A DNA stretch of 64,000 nucleotides from Yinghuangia aomiensis (GTDB lineage Bacteria; Actinomycetota; Actinomycetes; Streptomycetales; Streptomycetaceae). The stretch covers positions 1-64,000 of the forward strand of contig NZ_BAABHS010000003.1 of NCBI RefSeq assembly GCF_039542225.1. Reading direction: 5' to 3'. Below are positions 17,668 through 25,397 of this stretch, piece by piece (the stretch's first letter is position 1; every line of letters begins with the position of its first letter). The notes below the pieces were generated by a model. That model was not told the origin of the DNA, made no database searches, and was given only the letters and a program-made list of their open reading frames with translations. The translations under genes and the position numbers were made by a program.

Positions 17668-18621
17668 GTGAGCGACGTCCGCAACGTGATCATCATCGGT
17701 TCCGGCCCGGCCGGATACACCGCCGCCGTCTATGCCGCTCGCGCCGACCTGAACCCGCTGGTCTTCGAAGGCGCGGTGACCGCCGGCGGTGCGCTCATGA
17801 ACACCACCGAGGTCGAGAACTTCCCCGGCTGGCCCGAGGGCATCATGGGCCCGGACCTGATGGACAACCTGCGCAAGCAGGCCGAGCGCTTCGGTGCCGA
17901 ACTGGTCGCCGACGACATCGTCGAGGCCGAACTGGAAGGCGACATCAAGGTCGTCAAGGACGGCTCGGGCAACGTACACCGCGCCAAGGCGGTCATCCTC
18001 GCGACCGGATCCGCGTACCGCGAGCTGGGCCTGCCGAACGAGAAGGAACTTTCCGGACACGGCGTCTCGTGGTGCGCCACCTGCGACGGCTTCTTCTTCC
18101 GCGGCCAGCACATCGCCGTGGTCGGCGGCGGCGACTCGGCCATCGAAGAGGCCACGTTCCTGTCCCGGTTCGCCGAGTCGGTCACGGTCATCCACCGCCG
18201 CGAGGAACTCCGCGCGTCGAAGATCATGCAAGACCGCGCGTTCGCCAACGAGAAGATCTCGTTCGCGTGGAACAGCGAGGTCGCGGAGGTCGTCGGCGAC
18301 GGCAAGCTCACCGGTGTCAAGCTGCGGGACACGGTCACGGGCGAGCTGCGCGACCTGCCGGTCACCGGCCTGTTCATCGCGATCGGCCACGAACCGCGGA
18401 CCGAACTCCTCAAGGGCCAGATCGATCTGGACGAAGAGGGATACGTGAAGGTCGCGCACCCCACCCAGCACACCAACCTGGCCGGCGTGTTCGCCTGCGG
18501 CGACGTCGTCGACCACATCTACCGCCAGGCGATCACCGCGGCCGGCACCGGCTGCGCCGCGGCACTCGACGCGGAGAAGTACCTGGCCGACCTCAAGCAC
18601 CGCGAGGAAGCCGCGGTCTGA
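17668..18621 (+). CDS. trxB: Thioredoxin reductase
   Basis: A 317-residue FAD/NADPH disulfide reductase that regenerates reduced thioredoxin in the cytoplasm. The FAD motif is VIIIGSGPAGYTAAVYAAR, the redox-active site is CATC at residues 136-139, and the NADPH motif is VVGGGDSAIEEATFL. The C-terminal FAD motif ends GVFACGDVVD. I chose the GTG at 17668 because SDVRNVIIIG is the usual Streptomyces start. An ATG at 17656 in frame is possible. The gene follows a SigR-type promoter and precedes trxA by 131 bp of very GC-rich spacer. Confidence 0.96.
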   Translation: MSDVRNVIIIGSGPAGYTAAVYAARADLNPLVFEGAVTAGGALMNTTEVENFPGWPEGIMGPDLMDNLRKQAERFGAELVADDIVEAELEGDIKVVKDGSGNVHRAKAVILATGSAYRELGLPNEKELSGHGVSWCATCDGFFFRGQHIAVVGGGDSAIEEATFLSRFAESVTVIHRREELRASKIMQDRAFANEKISFAWNSEVAEVVGDGKLTGVKLRDTVTGELRDLPVTGLFIAIGHEPRTELLKGQIDLDEEGYVKVAHPTQHTNLAGVFACGDVVDHIYRQAITAAGTGCAAALDAEKYLADLKHREEAAV

Positions 18622-18752
18622 TCCGCCGCCGCTCCGCACGCTCCCCGGCACCCCGCCCCGCGCGGGGTGCCGCCCCGGGGCCCCGGCCCCGCCCGCCCAC
18701 CCCGTGCCCGTCCGAACCCATCCCGGCACCAGCCCGACCCGAGGAGGCCGCC

Positions 18753-19079
18753 ATGGCCGAGAACACCGTGAAGGTCACCGACAAGACCTTCGACGCCGAC
18801 GTACTCATGAGCGAGAAGGCCGTGCTCGTCGACTTCTGGGCCGAGTGGTGCGGCCCGTGCCGCCAGATCGCCCCGGCGCTCGAGCAGATCGCCGCGGAGC
18901 ACGGCGACAAGCTCACCGTGGCGAAGCTCAACATCGACGAGAACCCCGAGATCACCACGCGCTACGGCGTGATGTCGATCCCGACCCTGCACGTCTACAA
19001 GGGCGGCGAGATCGTCAAGACGATCGTCGGCGCCAAGCCGAAGTCGCTCCTCCTGAAGGACCTCGCCGACTTCATCTGA
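18753..19079 (+). CDS. trxA: Thioredoxin
   Basis: A 108-residue cytoplasmic disulfide reductase with active site WCGPC (Cys33 and Cys36) in FWAEWCGPCRQIAP and the cis-proline loop MSIPTLHVYKGGE. It has the normal length of the family. The ATG at 18753 has a strong GAGGAGG ribosome-binding site. It receives electrons from the TrxB encoded just upstream and probably shares its SigR-dependent transcript. A GC-rich hairpin-prone spacer between the genes may set relative expression. Confidence 0.96.
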   Translation: MAENTVKVTDKTFDADVLMSEKAVLVDFWAEWCGPCRQIAPALEQIAAEHGDKLTVAKLNIDENPEITTRYGVMSIPTLHVYKGGEIVKTIVGAKPKSLLLKDLADFI

Positions 19080-19107
19080 GCCCACCCCGCGCGGGCTCCG
19101 CAGGAAA

Positions 19108-19138
19108 GGCGTCTCCCGGAACCGGGAGGCGCCTTTTC
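19108..19138 (+). terminator. Terminator after trxA
   Basis: GGCGTCTCCCGG and CCGGGAGGCGCC pair around an AA loop and are followed by TTTT. Confidence 0.85.
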
Positions 19139-19311
19139 CGCGTGTTGTGGCCGGGGACCCGGCCTGCCGCCGGAGACCCGCGCGACCCGCCGCCCCGGGT
19201 CCGCGCGGACGTCACGCGGAACGGCTTCCCACACCCCGTCGAAGGCGGTTGGATGACGCTTCGCCGCGCGTACGATCGGGTGTTGCGACAACCTCGGGAG
19301 GATTCCGTTTC

Positions 19312-20499
19312 ATGACCCTGCAGCGGCAGTACCGGCGCGGAGACACCGGCCCCGCGGTCGCCGAGATCAGGTCGAAACTCGTGCTGCTCGGTCTGCTCGA
19401 CGCGGACGCCCGAGCGATACCGGCCGAGAACCGCGACCGCGGCGACGCCTTCCCCGACGACACCGTCGAGGCGGTGTTCGACGACGCGGTGGACCGCGCG
19501 GTGCGGCACTTCCAGCAGCAGCGCGCGCTGACCATCGACGGCGTCGTCGGCACCGAGACCTACCGGCAGCTCGACGAAGCCCGCTGGCGGCTCGGCGACC
19601 GCGTGCTCAGCTACTCGGTCAGCCACATGCTCGTCGGCGACGACGTCGCGACCCTGCAGCAGCGGCTGCTCGACATGGGCTTCGACTGCGGCCGGGTGGA
19701 CGGCATCCTCGGCGCCGCCACCGAACGCGCGCTGCGCGACTTCCAGCGCAACTACGGCCTCCGCGCAGACGGCACGTGTGGACCTGCGACGTTCCGCGCC
19801 CTCGACCGCCTCGCCCGCACCGTCGTCGGCGGCCACCCGCACGCCATGCGCGAATCCGAACTCATCCACCGCTCCGGCCCCGCACTGGCCGGCAAGGTCG
19901 TGGTGATCGACCCCGGCCACGGCGGCGGCGACCCGGGCGTCGTCGCCCAAGGACTCGGCGAAGCCGACGTCGTCTGGGACTTGGCCCGGCGCCTCGAAGG
20001 CCGGCTGTCCGCGCTCGGCGTCCAGGCCTACCTGACCCGCGGTCTCGACGGCGACGGACCCGTGCCCGAAGAGCAGCGCGCCGCGTTCGCCAACGCCACC
20101 AACGCCGACCTGGTCATCTCGCTCCACTCGGACCGCAACGACAGCCCGCACGCCCGCGGCGTCGCGACGTTCTACTACGGCAGCGGCGACCACCACGGCC
20201 TGCGCTCCCCCACCGGCGAGAAGTTCGCGGGCCTCGTCCAGCGCGAACTCTGCGCGCGCACCGGCATGGTCGACTGCCGCACACACGGCAAGGCCTGGCC
20301 GCTCCTGCGCATGACCCGGATGCCCGCGGTGCGGGTCGAGCTGGGCTACCTGACCAACCCGGACGACGCGGCGCTGCTCACCCAGGCGCTCTTCCGCGAC
20401 CAGGCCGCCGAGTCGATCGTCGTGGCGCTCCAGCGGCTCTACCTGCCGCCGGACCAAGACGAGCCGACGGGCATGCTGCGGCTCCCGGCGTTCACCTGA
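19312..20499 (+). CDS. cwlM: CwlM-like N-acetylmuramoyl-L-alanine amidase homologue
   Basis: 395 residues. Two N-terminal peptidoglycan-binding domains (about 8-85 and 100-165; YRRGDTGPAVAEIRSKL, then VDGILGAATERALRDFQ) are followed by an amidase_3 domain (about 195-380). The putative zinc ligands are visible: His203 in DPGHGGGDPG, a Glu in GEADVVW, and His in LVISLHSD. The RVELGYLTN glutamate is also present. There is no signal peptide or membrane helix, as in mycobacterial CwlM, which stays cytoplasmic and, when phosphorylated by PknB, activates MurA rather than cutting cell wall. The position beside trxA is conserved. The ATG at 19312 has a GGGAGGATT ribosome-binding site. Confidence 0.85.
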   Translation: MTLQRQYRRGDTGPAVAEIRSKLVLLGLLDADARAIPAENRDRGDAFPDDTVEAVFDDAVDRAVRHFQQQRALTIDGVVGTETYRQLDEARWRLGDRVLSYSVSHMLVGDDVATLQQRLLDMGFDCGRVDGILGAATERALRDFQRNYGLRADGTCGPATFRALDRLARTVVGGHPHAMRESELIHRSGPALAGKVVVIDPGHGGGDPGVVAQGLGEADVVWDLARRLEGRLSALGVQAYLTRGLDGDGPVPEEQRAAFANATNADLVISLHSDRNDSPHARGVATFYYGSGDHHGLRSPTGEKFAGLVQRELCARTGMVDCRTHGKAWPLLRMTRMPAVRVELGYLTNPDDAALLTQALFRDQAAESIVVALQRLYLPPDQDEPTGMLRLPAFT

Positions 20500-20546
20500 C
20501 GGTTCGTCCGGCGCCCGCCCCGCGGGCTCCGACACCTGTCCGCACA

Positions 20547-20583
20547 CGAGGGCGGCGGCAGCCTTGCGGCGCCGCCGCCCTCG
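20547..20583. terminator. Terminator-like hairpin next to a parS site
   Basis: CGAGGGCGGCGGC and GCCGCCGCCCTCG form a 13-bp stem after the amidase gene. No T-run follows. A perfect parS starts 3 nt later. Confidence 0.6.
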
Positions 20584-20586
20584 TAT

Positions 20587-20600
20587 GTTTCACGTGAAAC
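20587..20600. promoter_or_regulatory. parS site, perfect
   Basis: GTTTCACGTGAAAC, the consensus ParB-binding palindrome. It is the leftmost parS seen in the window, in the gap between two convergent genes. Confidence 0.93.
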
Positions 20601-20672
20601 CGCGCCTCGGAAACGTGCACGGCGGTGCGCCCGAAAGCGCGTGCGCACCGGCGTGCACGTCGTGAGAGGGCG

Positions 20673-20897
20673 TCAGGAGCCGTACTCGGCAAGCGGTTCG
20701 CCGACCGCGACCGGCCGGGGCACCCCGGGCAGCCGCCGCTCCGCACCGGGCAGCTGACGCAGCGGCACCGCGGGCCCGTCGGGCAACCAGGGGTCCTCAG
20801 CCCGCGTCTCCGTCCGTGGTGCGGCCAACAGCCCGGCGACGAACCCGCCGGCGATGCCGATTCCGAGACCGGTGATAACCCATCGCACCGTGCGCAT
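20673..20897 (-). CDS. Small membrane protein of unknown function
   Basis: 74 residues beginning MRTVRWVITGLGIGIAGGFVAGLLA, a single N-terminal hydrophobic helix with a small-residue GxxxG pattern. A proline-rich hydrophilic tail ends PLAEYGS. The ATG at 20897 is preceded by GGAGGCCCC, a good ribosome-binding site. I do not recognise a family. It is divergent from the aminotransferase gene and convergent with the amidase gene. Coding quality is judged only from the start signal and the membrane helix, so it could be spurious. Confidence 0.55.
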   Translation of the reverse strand: MRTVRWVITGLGIGIAGGFVAGLLAAPRTETRAEDPWLPDGPAVPLRQLPGAERRLPGVPRPVAVGEPLAEYGS

Positions 20898-21234
20898 GGG
20901 GCCTCCAGAATGGGTGGTTACGCCATGCCGCATCGTAATCGTCCCGAGGGCGGCATACCGAATACGCCTGCACGGCGCACTCGGTTGCTTCCCTCAGCGC
21001 CCCCGCAGCACCGCCCAGGATGCCGCCCGCGGTACTCCTATGGCGGCAATCACAGGGCGCGGACGTGTCCGATTTCGGATACTCGATGCACGGCCACGGC
21101 CGCAGCACCCCAGCGTCGGCCGGACACCCGTACGCCGGACACCCGCCAAACGAAGAACCGATAACCACAGACCGACACCACGCCGACCGTCCGGACCCCC
21201 GGCGGCACCGGCATCGCCTCGAGGAGGCTGGTAC
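20898..21234. other. Divergent intergenic region, 337 bp
   Basis: Noticeably lower GC than its surroundings and without a credible gene. It should hold the promoters of the small leftward membrane protein and the rightward aminotransferase. No canonical hexamer pair was convincing. Confidence 0.5.
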
Positions 21235-22569
21235 GTGAACGTCCCGCAGAGCACCCCCGGATCCCGACTCGACAACTACGTCGACCGCTACGCCGCCCGC
21301 ACCGCAGGCATGACGGCATCCGAGGTCCGCGCTCTGTTCGCCGTGGCATCACGGCCCGAGGTCGTCTCACTCGCCGGCGGCATGCCGAACCTCCACGCGC
21401 TCCCGATGGACGCCGTCGGCGACGCCGTCGCCCGGCTGATCCAGGAACGCGGCACCGTCGCCCTCCAGTACGGCTCCGGCCAAGGCGACGAGACCCTGCG
21501 CGGGCAGATCTGCGACGTGATGCGCCTGGAAGGCATCGAGGCGCACCCGGACGACGTGACCGTGACGGTGGGCTCGCAGCAGGCCCTCGACCTGGTGACC
21601 CGGATCTTCGTCGACCCGGGCGACGTGATCCTCGCCGAGGCGCCCAGCTACGTCGGCGCGCTGTCGACGTTCGCGTCGTACCAGGCGAACGTCGTGCACG
21701 TGGAGATGGACGACGACGGGCTCGTCCCCGAGCACCTGGAGAACGCCATCGCGGCGGTGAAAGCCTCCGGGAAGCGCGCCAAGTTCCTCTACACGATCCC
21801 CAACTTCCACAACCCGATGGGCGTCTGCCTCTCGGCGGAACGCCGGGTGCGGATCCTGGAGATCTGCCGCCGGGCGGACCTGCTGATCGTCGAGGACAAC
21901 CCGTACGGGCTGCTGGGCTTCGACGGCGACCCGATGCGCGCCCTGCGCGCCGACGACAGCGACGGCGTGGTCTACCTCGGATCGTTCTCCAAGACCTTCG
22001 CCCCCGGGCTGCGGGTCGGCTGGGCGGTGGCCCCGCACGCGGTCCGCGAGAAGCTCGTGCTGGCCGCCGAGGCCTCCGTGCTGAGCCCGCCGGTGTTCTC
22101 CCAGATGACCGTCTCCACGTACCTGGAGACGCAGCCGTGGCGGGCGCAGATCAAGAACTACCGCGAGATGTACCGCGAGCGCCGCGACGCCATGCTCGAC
22201 GCACTCAAGACCTATATGCCGCCCGGCACCACGTGGACGAACCCGAGCGGCGGCTTCTTCGTCTGGGTCACCCTCCCCGAGGGCCTCGACGCCAAGGCGA
22301 TGCTGCCGCGCGCGGTCACCGCCCGCGTCGCTTACGTACCCGGCACCGCGTTCTACGCCGACGGCTTCGGGGCGTCGTCGATGCGGCTCTCGTTCTGCTT
22401 CCCGACGCCGGAGCGCATCCGCGAAGGCGTCCGGCGGCTGGCCGGCGTCATCGCGCAGGAGCTGGAGCTGCGCGCGATGTTCGGCGGCACTCCCGGTGGT
22501 GCCACGCCCGGAGCTGTGCTGCCGCCTGGCTCCCCGACCACGCAGGCGCCTGGGCCCGATCTGGCTTAA
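21235..22569 (+). CDS. PLP-dependent class I/II aminotransferase
   Basis: 444 residues with the fold type I aminotransferase core: VALQYGSGQGDETLR, PNFHNPMG, VEDNPYG and the Schiff-base lysine Lys253 in SFSKTFAPGLRVGW. It resembles 2-aminoadipate/aromatic (MocR-like, LysN-type) transaminases but lacks an N-terminal GntR domain, so it is a stand-alone enzyme. The substrate is uncertain. The C-terminal 30 residues are a Gly/Pro/Thr-rich extension. The GTG at 21235 has a GAGGAGG ribosome-binding site. It lies within the parS domain. Confidence 0.85.
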   Translation: MNVPQSTPGSRLDNYVDRYAARTAGMTASEVRALFAVASRPEVVSLAGGMPNLHALPMDAVGDAVARLIQERGTVALQYGSGQGDETLRGQICDVMRLEGIEAHPDDVTVTVGSQQALDLVTRIFVDPGDVILAEAPSYVGALSTFASYQANVVHVEMDDDGLVPEHLENAIAAVKASGKRAKFLYTIPNFHNPMGVCLSAERRVRILEICRRADLLIVEDNPYGLLGFDGDPMRALRADDSDGVVYLGSFSKTFAPGLRVGWAVAPHAVREKLVLAAEASVLSPPVFSQMTVSTYLETQPWRAQIKNYREMYRERRDAMLDALKTYMPPGTTWTNPSGGFFVWVTLPEGLDAKAMLPRAVTARVAYVPGTAFYADGFGASSMRLSFCFPTPERIREGVRRLAGVIAQELELRAMFGGTPGGATPGAVLPPGSPTTQAPGPDLA

Positions 22570-22658
22570 CCGGGGTCGGTCGGAGGAGGTCCGGTTGCTC
22601 GGGCCTCTTCCGGCGGTCGGGTTCGGGTCGGCCGGTCCGACTCGGTGGCTCGGCTGAG

Positions 22659-22672
22659 GTTTCCCGTGAAAC
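22659..22672. promoter_or_regulatory. parS variant (one mismatch)
   Basis: GTTTCCCGTGAAAC. It forms a close pair with the site at 22708, 35 bp away, in the gap before ddl. Confidence 0.75.
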
Positions 22673-22707
22673 ATCGTCGGCCGGTCCCGCTCCGGGCGGG
22701 CGGTGAT

Positions 22708-22721
22708 GTTTCACGGGAAAC
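22708..22721. promoter_or_regulatory. parS variant (one mismatch)
   Basis: GTTTCACGGGAAAC. The mismatch mirrors that of its neighbour at 22659, so the two are near reverse complements of each other. Confidence 0.75.
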
Positions 22722-22850
22722 CCCCGGCGGTCTCGGCCGCCGGTTTTCCCGACCCCGATCCACTCCGACGGTCCCCGCGACTGTCTTCCCACCGCGTTCC
22801 GGAGGTATACGACTGACATGCCTCCGACGCCCCCTTCGAAAGGACCACGG

Positions 22851-23804
22851 ATGAGCGACCTCGGCCGCGTCGTCGTACTCGCCGGCGGACTCTCCCACGA
22901 ACGCGACGTCTCGCTGCGTTCGGGCCGCCGTATCGCGGACGCCCTGCGGGCGATCGACGTGGACGTCGAGGTGCTGGACGTCGACGGGCGGCTGCTCGCG
23001 ACGCTGGCCGCCGACCGCCCCGACGTCGTCTTCCCCGCGCTGCACGGCGCCTACGGCGAGGACGGCGCGGTCCGCGACGTCCTCGAACTGCTGGGCATCC
23101 CGTACGTCGGCTCCACCCCCGACGCGTGCCGTCTCACGTTCGACAAGCCGATGGCGAAGGCCGCCCTGCGCGCCGCCGGGGTCCGCACCCCGGACTCGGT
23201 GGCGCTCCCGCACGACACGTTCCGCGACCTCGGCGCGGCGGCGGTGCTCGACGCCATCGTCGCCCGGCTCGGCCTCCCGCTGTTCGTCAAGCCGGCCCGC
23301 GGCGGCTCGGCACTCGGCGCCTCGGTGGCCCACACGGTCGCCGAACTCTCCGCCGCGATGGTCGGCGCGTTCGCCTACGGCGACGTCGCGCTCGTGGAGA
23401 CGTACCTGACCGGCACCGAGGTCGCGGTGTCCGTCGTCGACACCGGCGAGGGGCCGGAGGCGCTGCCGGTGGTGGAGATCGTGCCGGACGCCGGCGTGTA
23501 CGACTACACGGCCCGCTACACGGCCGGAATGACGGAGTTCTTCGTCCCGTCCCGGCTCACGCCGGAAGCCGCTCAGGCGGCCGTACAGGCGGCTCTGACC
23601 GCCCACCGCGTGCTGCGGCTGCGCGACGTGTCGCGCACCGACCTCATCGTGGACGCGGACGGCACCCCGTGGTTCCTGGAAGCGAACGTCGCCCCGGGGA
23701 TGACGGAGACCAGCCTGCTCCCGCAGGCGATCACCGCCGCGGGGCTGGACGCGGGAATCCTGTACCGCGAACTGCTGCAGCGAGGGGCGATGCGGAGGGC
23801 TTAG
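22851..23804 (+). CDS. ddl: D-alanine--D-alanine ligase family protein
   Basis: A 317-residue ATP-grasp ligase. The N-terminal VVVLAGGLSHERDVSLRSG and FPALHGAYGEDGAVRDVLELLGIPYVGS motifs are the Ddl signatures (catalytic Glu and the serine region). LPLFVKPARGGSALGAS binds ATP, and FLEANVAPGMTETSLLP closes the active site. It makes the D-Ala-D-Ala dipeptide for peptidoglycan precursors, or a close analogue. At 317 residues it is shorter than the 360-390 of classical actinobacterial Ddl, so it may be an additional paralogue. The start is ATG at 22851 with AAAGGACC upstream. An ATG at 22818 is an alternative. Confidence 0.82.
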   Translation: MSDLGRVVVLAGGLSHERDVSLRSGRRIADALRAIDVDVEVLDVDGRLLATLAADRPDVVFPALHGAYGEDGAVRDVLELLGIPYVGSTPDACRLTFDKPMAKAALRAAGVRTPDSVALPHDTFRDLGAAAVLDAIVARLGLPLFVKPARGGSALGASVAHTVAELSAAMVGAFAYGDVALVETYLTGTEVAVSVVDTGEGPEALPVVEIVPDAGVYDYTARYTAGMTEFFVPSRLTPEAAQAAVQAALTAHRVLRLRDVSRTDLIVDADGTPWFLEANVAPGMTETSLLPQAITAAGLDAGILYRELLQRGAMRRA

Positions 23805-24214
23805 GGGGCTTCGGCCGAGCGGGCGGACGGCGGCTTGTTGACCAGCATGCTGACCGGCCGCGGCTGACCCAGCGGGGGTGGGCGCGCGGGCGGGGCCAGG
23901 GCTGACAGGTCAGGCCGAGCGCCGCGGCGCGGCCGCCTGAAGGGGTCGGTCGGAGGGGTCGGCTGAAGGGGGCGGCTGAAGGGTCGACCGGCTTGGCCGT
24001 CCGACCGCCCGGCGCGAGGACTGAATGGCCTACGCGCCAGCCGGGTGGCGAGAGGCCGAGGCCGACCGGGTCACCAGGCTCACCGGATGGTCGACTGACC
24101 GAACGACGTGCCGGCACTCCAAGCGCGCGGCCCCCGCCCCGATCGCCTGGGCGGGGGCCGCATCGCGTCAGCGGAAGGTGCGGGCGGCTTCCGACGCTGC
24201 GGCCACCACCCGCC

Positions 24215-24228
24215 GTTTCACGTGGAAC
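24215..24228. promoter_or_regulatory. parS variant (one mismatch)
   Basis: GTTTCACGTGGAAC, the common variant of this island. Confidence 0.8.
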
Positions 24229-24368
24229 CGCGGACGGCAACGGTGCGGGCCACAGGCTGGCTGTGTCTGGCTGACTGATTGACGCATCACGCGCGCAGCC
24301 TCCACCCGGAGATCCCGAGCAGCCGGGCGGCATCCCGCTGGTACCGACGCGTCCGCCGCCCGGCCGCC

Positions 24369-24382
24369 GTTTCACGCGGAAC
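24369..24382. promoter_or_regulatory. parS variant (two mismatches)
   Basis: GTTTCACGCGGAAC. It is likely weaker for ParB than its neighbours. Confidence 0.6.
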
Positions 24383-24559
24383 GACCAGCGGTCAGCTGTG
24401 CGGCTGACGGGCTCGATCGCTTACTGCCGACCCGGATCACCGGCCGACTGGCGACTGACTTACGCACCGCGTTCGCGGCCCCACCGGATCACCCGAGCGC
24501 GACCGAGCTGCATCCGACTGGTGGCGTCGCCGTGGGCGACGGGTGGCCGCCCGACCGCC

Positions 24560-24573
24560 GTTTCACGTGGAAC
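24560..24573. promoter_or_regulatory. parS variant (one mismatch)
   Basis: GTTTCACGTGGAAC, flanked by GACCGCC and GGTCGGC. Confidence 0.8.
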
Positions 24574-24751
24574 GGTCGGCGGCAGCCGAGAGGCTGCCTG
24601 GCTCGCGCACTTGCTGCCGGACTCCCGGACTCGGCTCCCTGGCGAGCTGTCCAACGCACCACGCTCGTAGCCCCCACCCGGATCAGCGAGCGGACCGACC
24701 CGCATCCTGCCGATGCCGTCGCAACGGTCAACGTGCGGCCGCCCGACCCCC

Positions 24752-24765
24752 GCTTCGCGTGGAAT
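24752..24765. promoter_or_regulatory. Decayed parS remnant
   Basis: GCTTCGCGTGGAAT has four mismatches to consensus but lies at the expected place in the tandem repeat, 192 bp after the preceding site. It is probably no longer a ParB site. Confidence 0.4.
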
Positions 24766-24895
24766 GGCCGGCGGCCGCGGTGCAGCCGACCGACGTGCTT
24801 GCTCACTGGCTGACTGACGCACCACGGACACTCCCGCAGGGATCACTCGGGCGGGGGAGTTGAATCGGCTGGGTGCCGCAGCGACTATCCCTGCC

Positions 24896-24909
24896 GTTTC
24901 ACGTGGAAC
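24896..24909. promoter_or_regulatory. parS variant (one mismatch)
   Basis: GTTTCACGTGGAAC. The flanks CTGCC and GGCAG extend the dyad symmetry. Confidence 0.8.
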
Positions 24910-25071
24910 GGCAGACGCAGGCGTGGGTCGTTGGTTGTCTGACGCACCAAGCACGGGGCCCCACCGGGATCTCCCCGGCGGCCGGTCGCGCCGCATCGCG
25001 GGGGAGCTGCGGCGAACGCCAGCGCAGTTCCCCCGTGCAATGCGTCGGTCGGCAAGCGAAGCAGCCGACGG

Positions 25072-25120
25072 CTGGCGGCTGGCGGCTGGCGGCTGGCGGC
25101 TGGCGGCTGGCGGCTGGCGG
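25072..25120 (+). repeat. Perfect heptamer repeat (CTGGCGG)7
   Basis: Seven uninterrupted copies of CTGGCGG, 12 bp before a parS site. Such a repeat is prone to slippage, so copy number may vary between strains. Confidence 0.95.
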
Positions 25121-25132
25121 CCACGGTGCCGC

Positions 25133-25146
25133 GTTTCACGTGGAAC
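25133..25146. promoter_or_regulatory. parS variant (one mismatch)
   Basis: GTTTCACGTGGAAC with symmetric GC and GC flanks. Confidence 0.8.
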
Positions 25147-25254
25147 GCGTGCGGGTGTCGACCGGATTCACCGCCGCCGTCCCCACCGCCGCCGCCCGAC
25201 CCACCACCCGTCCTCGAACCTCCGCAGCCATGCCACCGGCACGGTGTGGCTCAC

Positions 25255-25268
25255 GTTTCACGTGGAAC
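25255..25268. promoter_or_regulatory. parS variant (one mismatch)
   Basis: GTTTCACGTGGAAC, 130 bp beyond the 3' end of parB. Confidence 0.8.
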
Positions 25269-25282
25269 AACCCTCCGGCGAC

Positions 25283-25320
25283 ATGACGAAGGCCCGACAG
25301 ATCGCTGTCGGGCCCGTCAT
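25283..25320 (-). terminator. Terminator of the parAB operon
   Basis: ATGAC, GGCCCGACAG, a 4-nt loop, CTGTCGGGCC and GTCAT form an extended stem about 80 bp after the parB stop. No clear T-run follows. Confidence 0.65.
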
Positions 25321-25397
25321 GTCTCCGGCTCGGGTCTTCTCGGTCCTCCGGTCGCCGCGTGCGTCCGGTTCGGCCGACCGCGGCTCGGCCGTCCGGC

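Larger units (their letters stand above)
23805..25397. repeat. Gene-free parS island with decayed tandem repeats
   Basis: About 1.6 kb with no credible gene. Segments recur in the same order: a CCCACCCGGATCA-like stretch, a GCATCC-like stretch, a GGCCGCCCGACC-like stretch, a parS variant, then a GACTGACGCACCAC-like stretch. Parts of this order can be followed from about 24.2 to 25.0 kb, with parS positions 24215, 24369, 24560, 24752 (decayed) and 24896. Two further sites at 25133 and 25255 follow. Spacings of 122-237 bp suggest an old, diverged tandem duplication kept for its ParB sites. Short GGCTGAAGGG repeats occupy 23936-23985. Confidence 0.65.

Noticed and set aside
25072..25120. Possible CRISPR array
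   Set aside because: The seven units are 7 bp with no spacers and there are no cas genes. It is a simple microsatellite.
23805..25397. Several 80-250-codon frames in the parS island on both strands
   Set aside because: They are Arg/Pro/Thr-rich, repeat the same peptide because the DNA repeats, and have no ribosome-binding sites.
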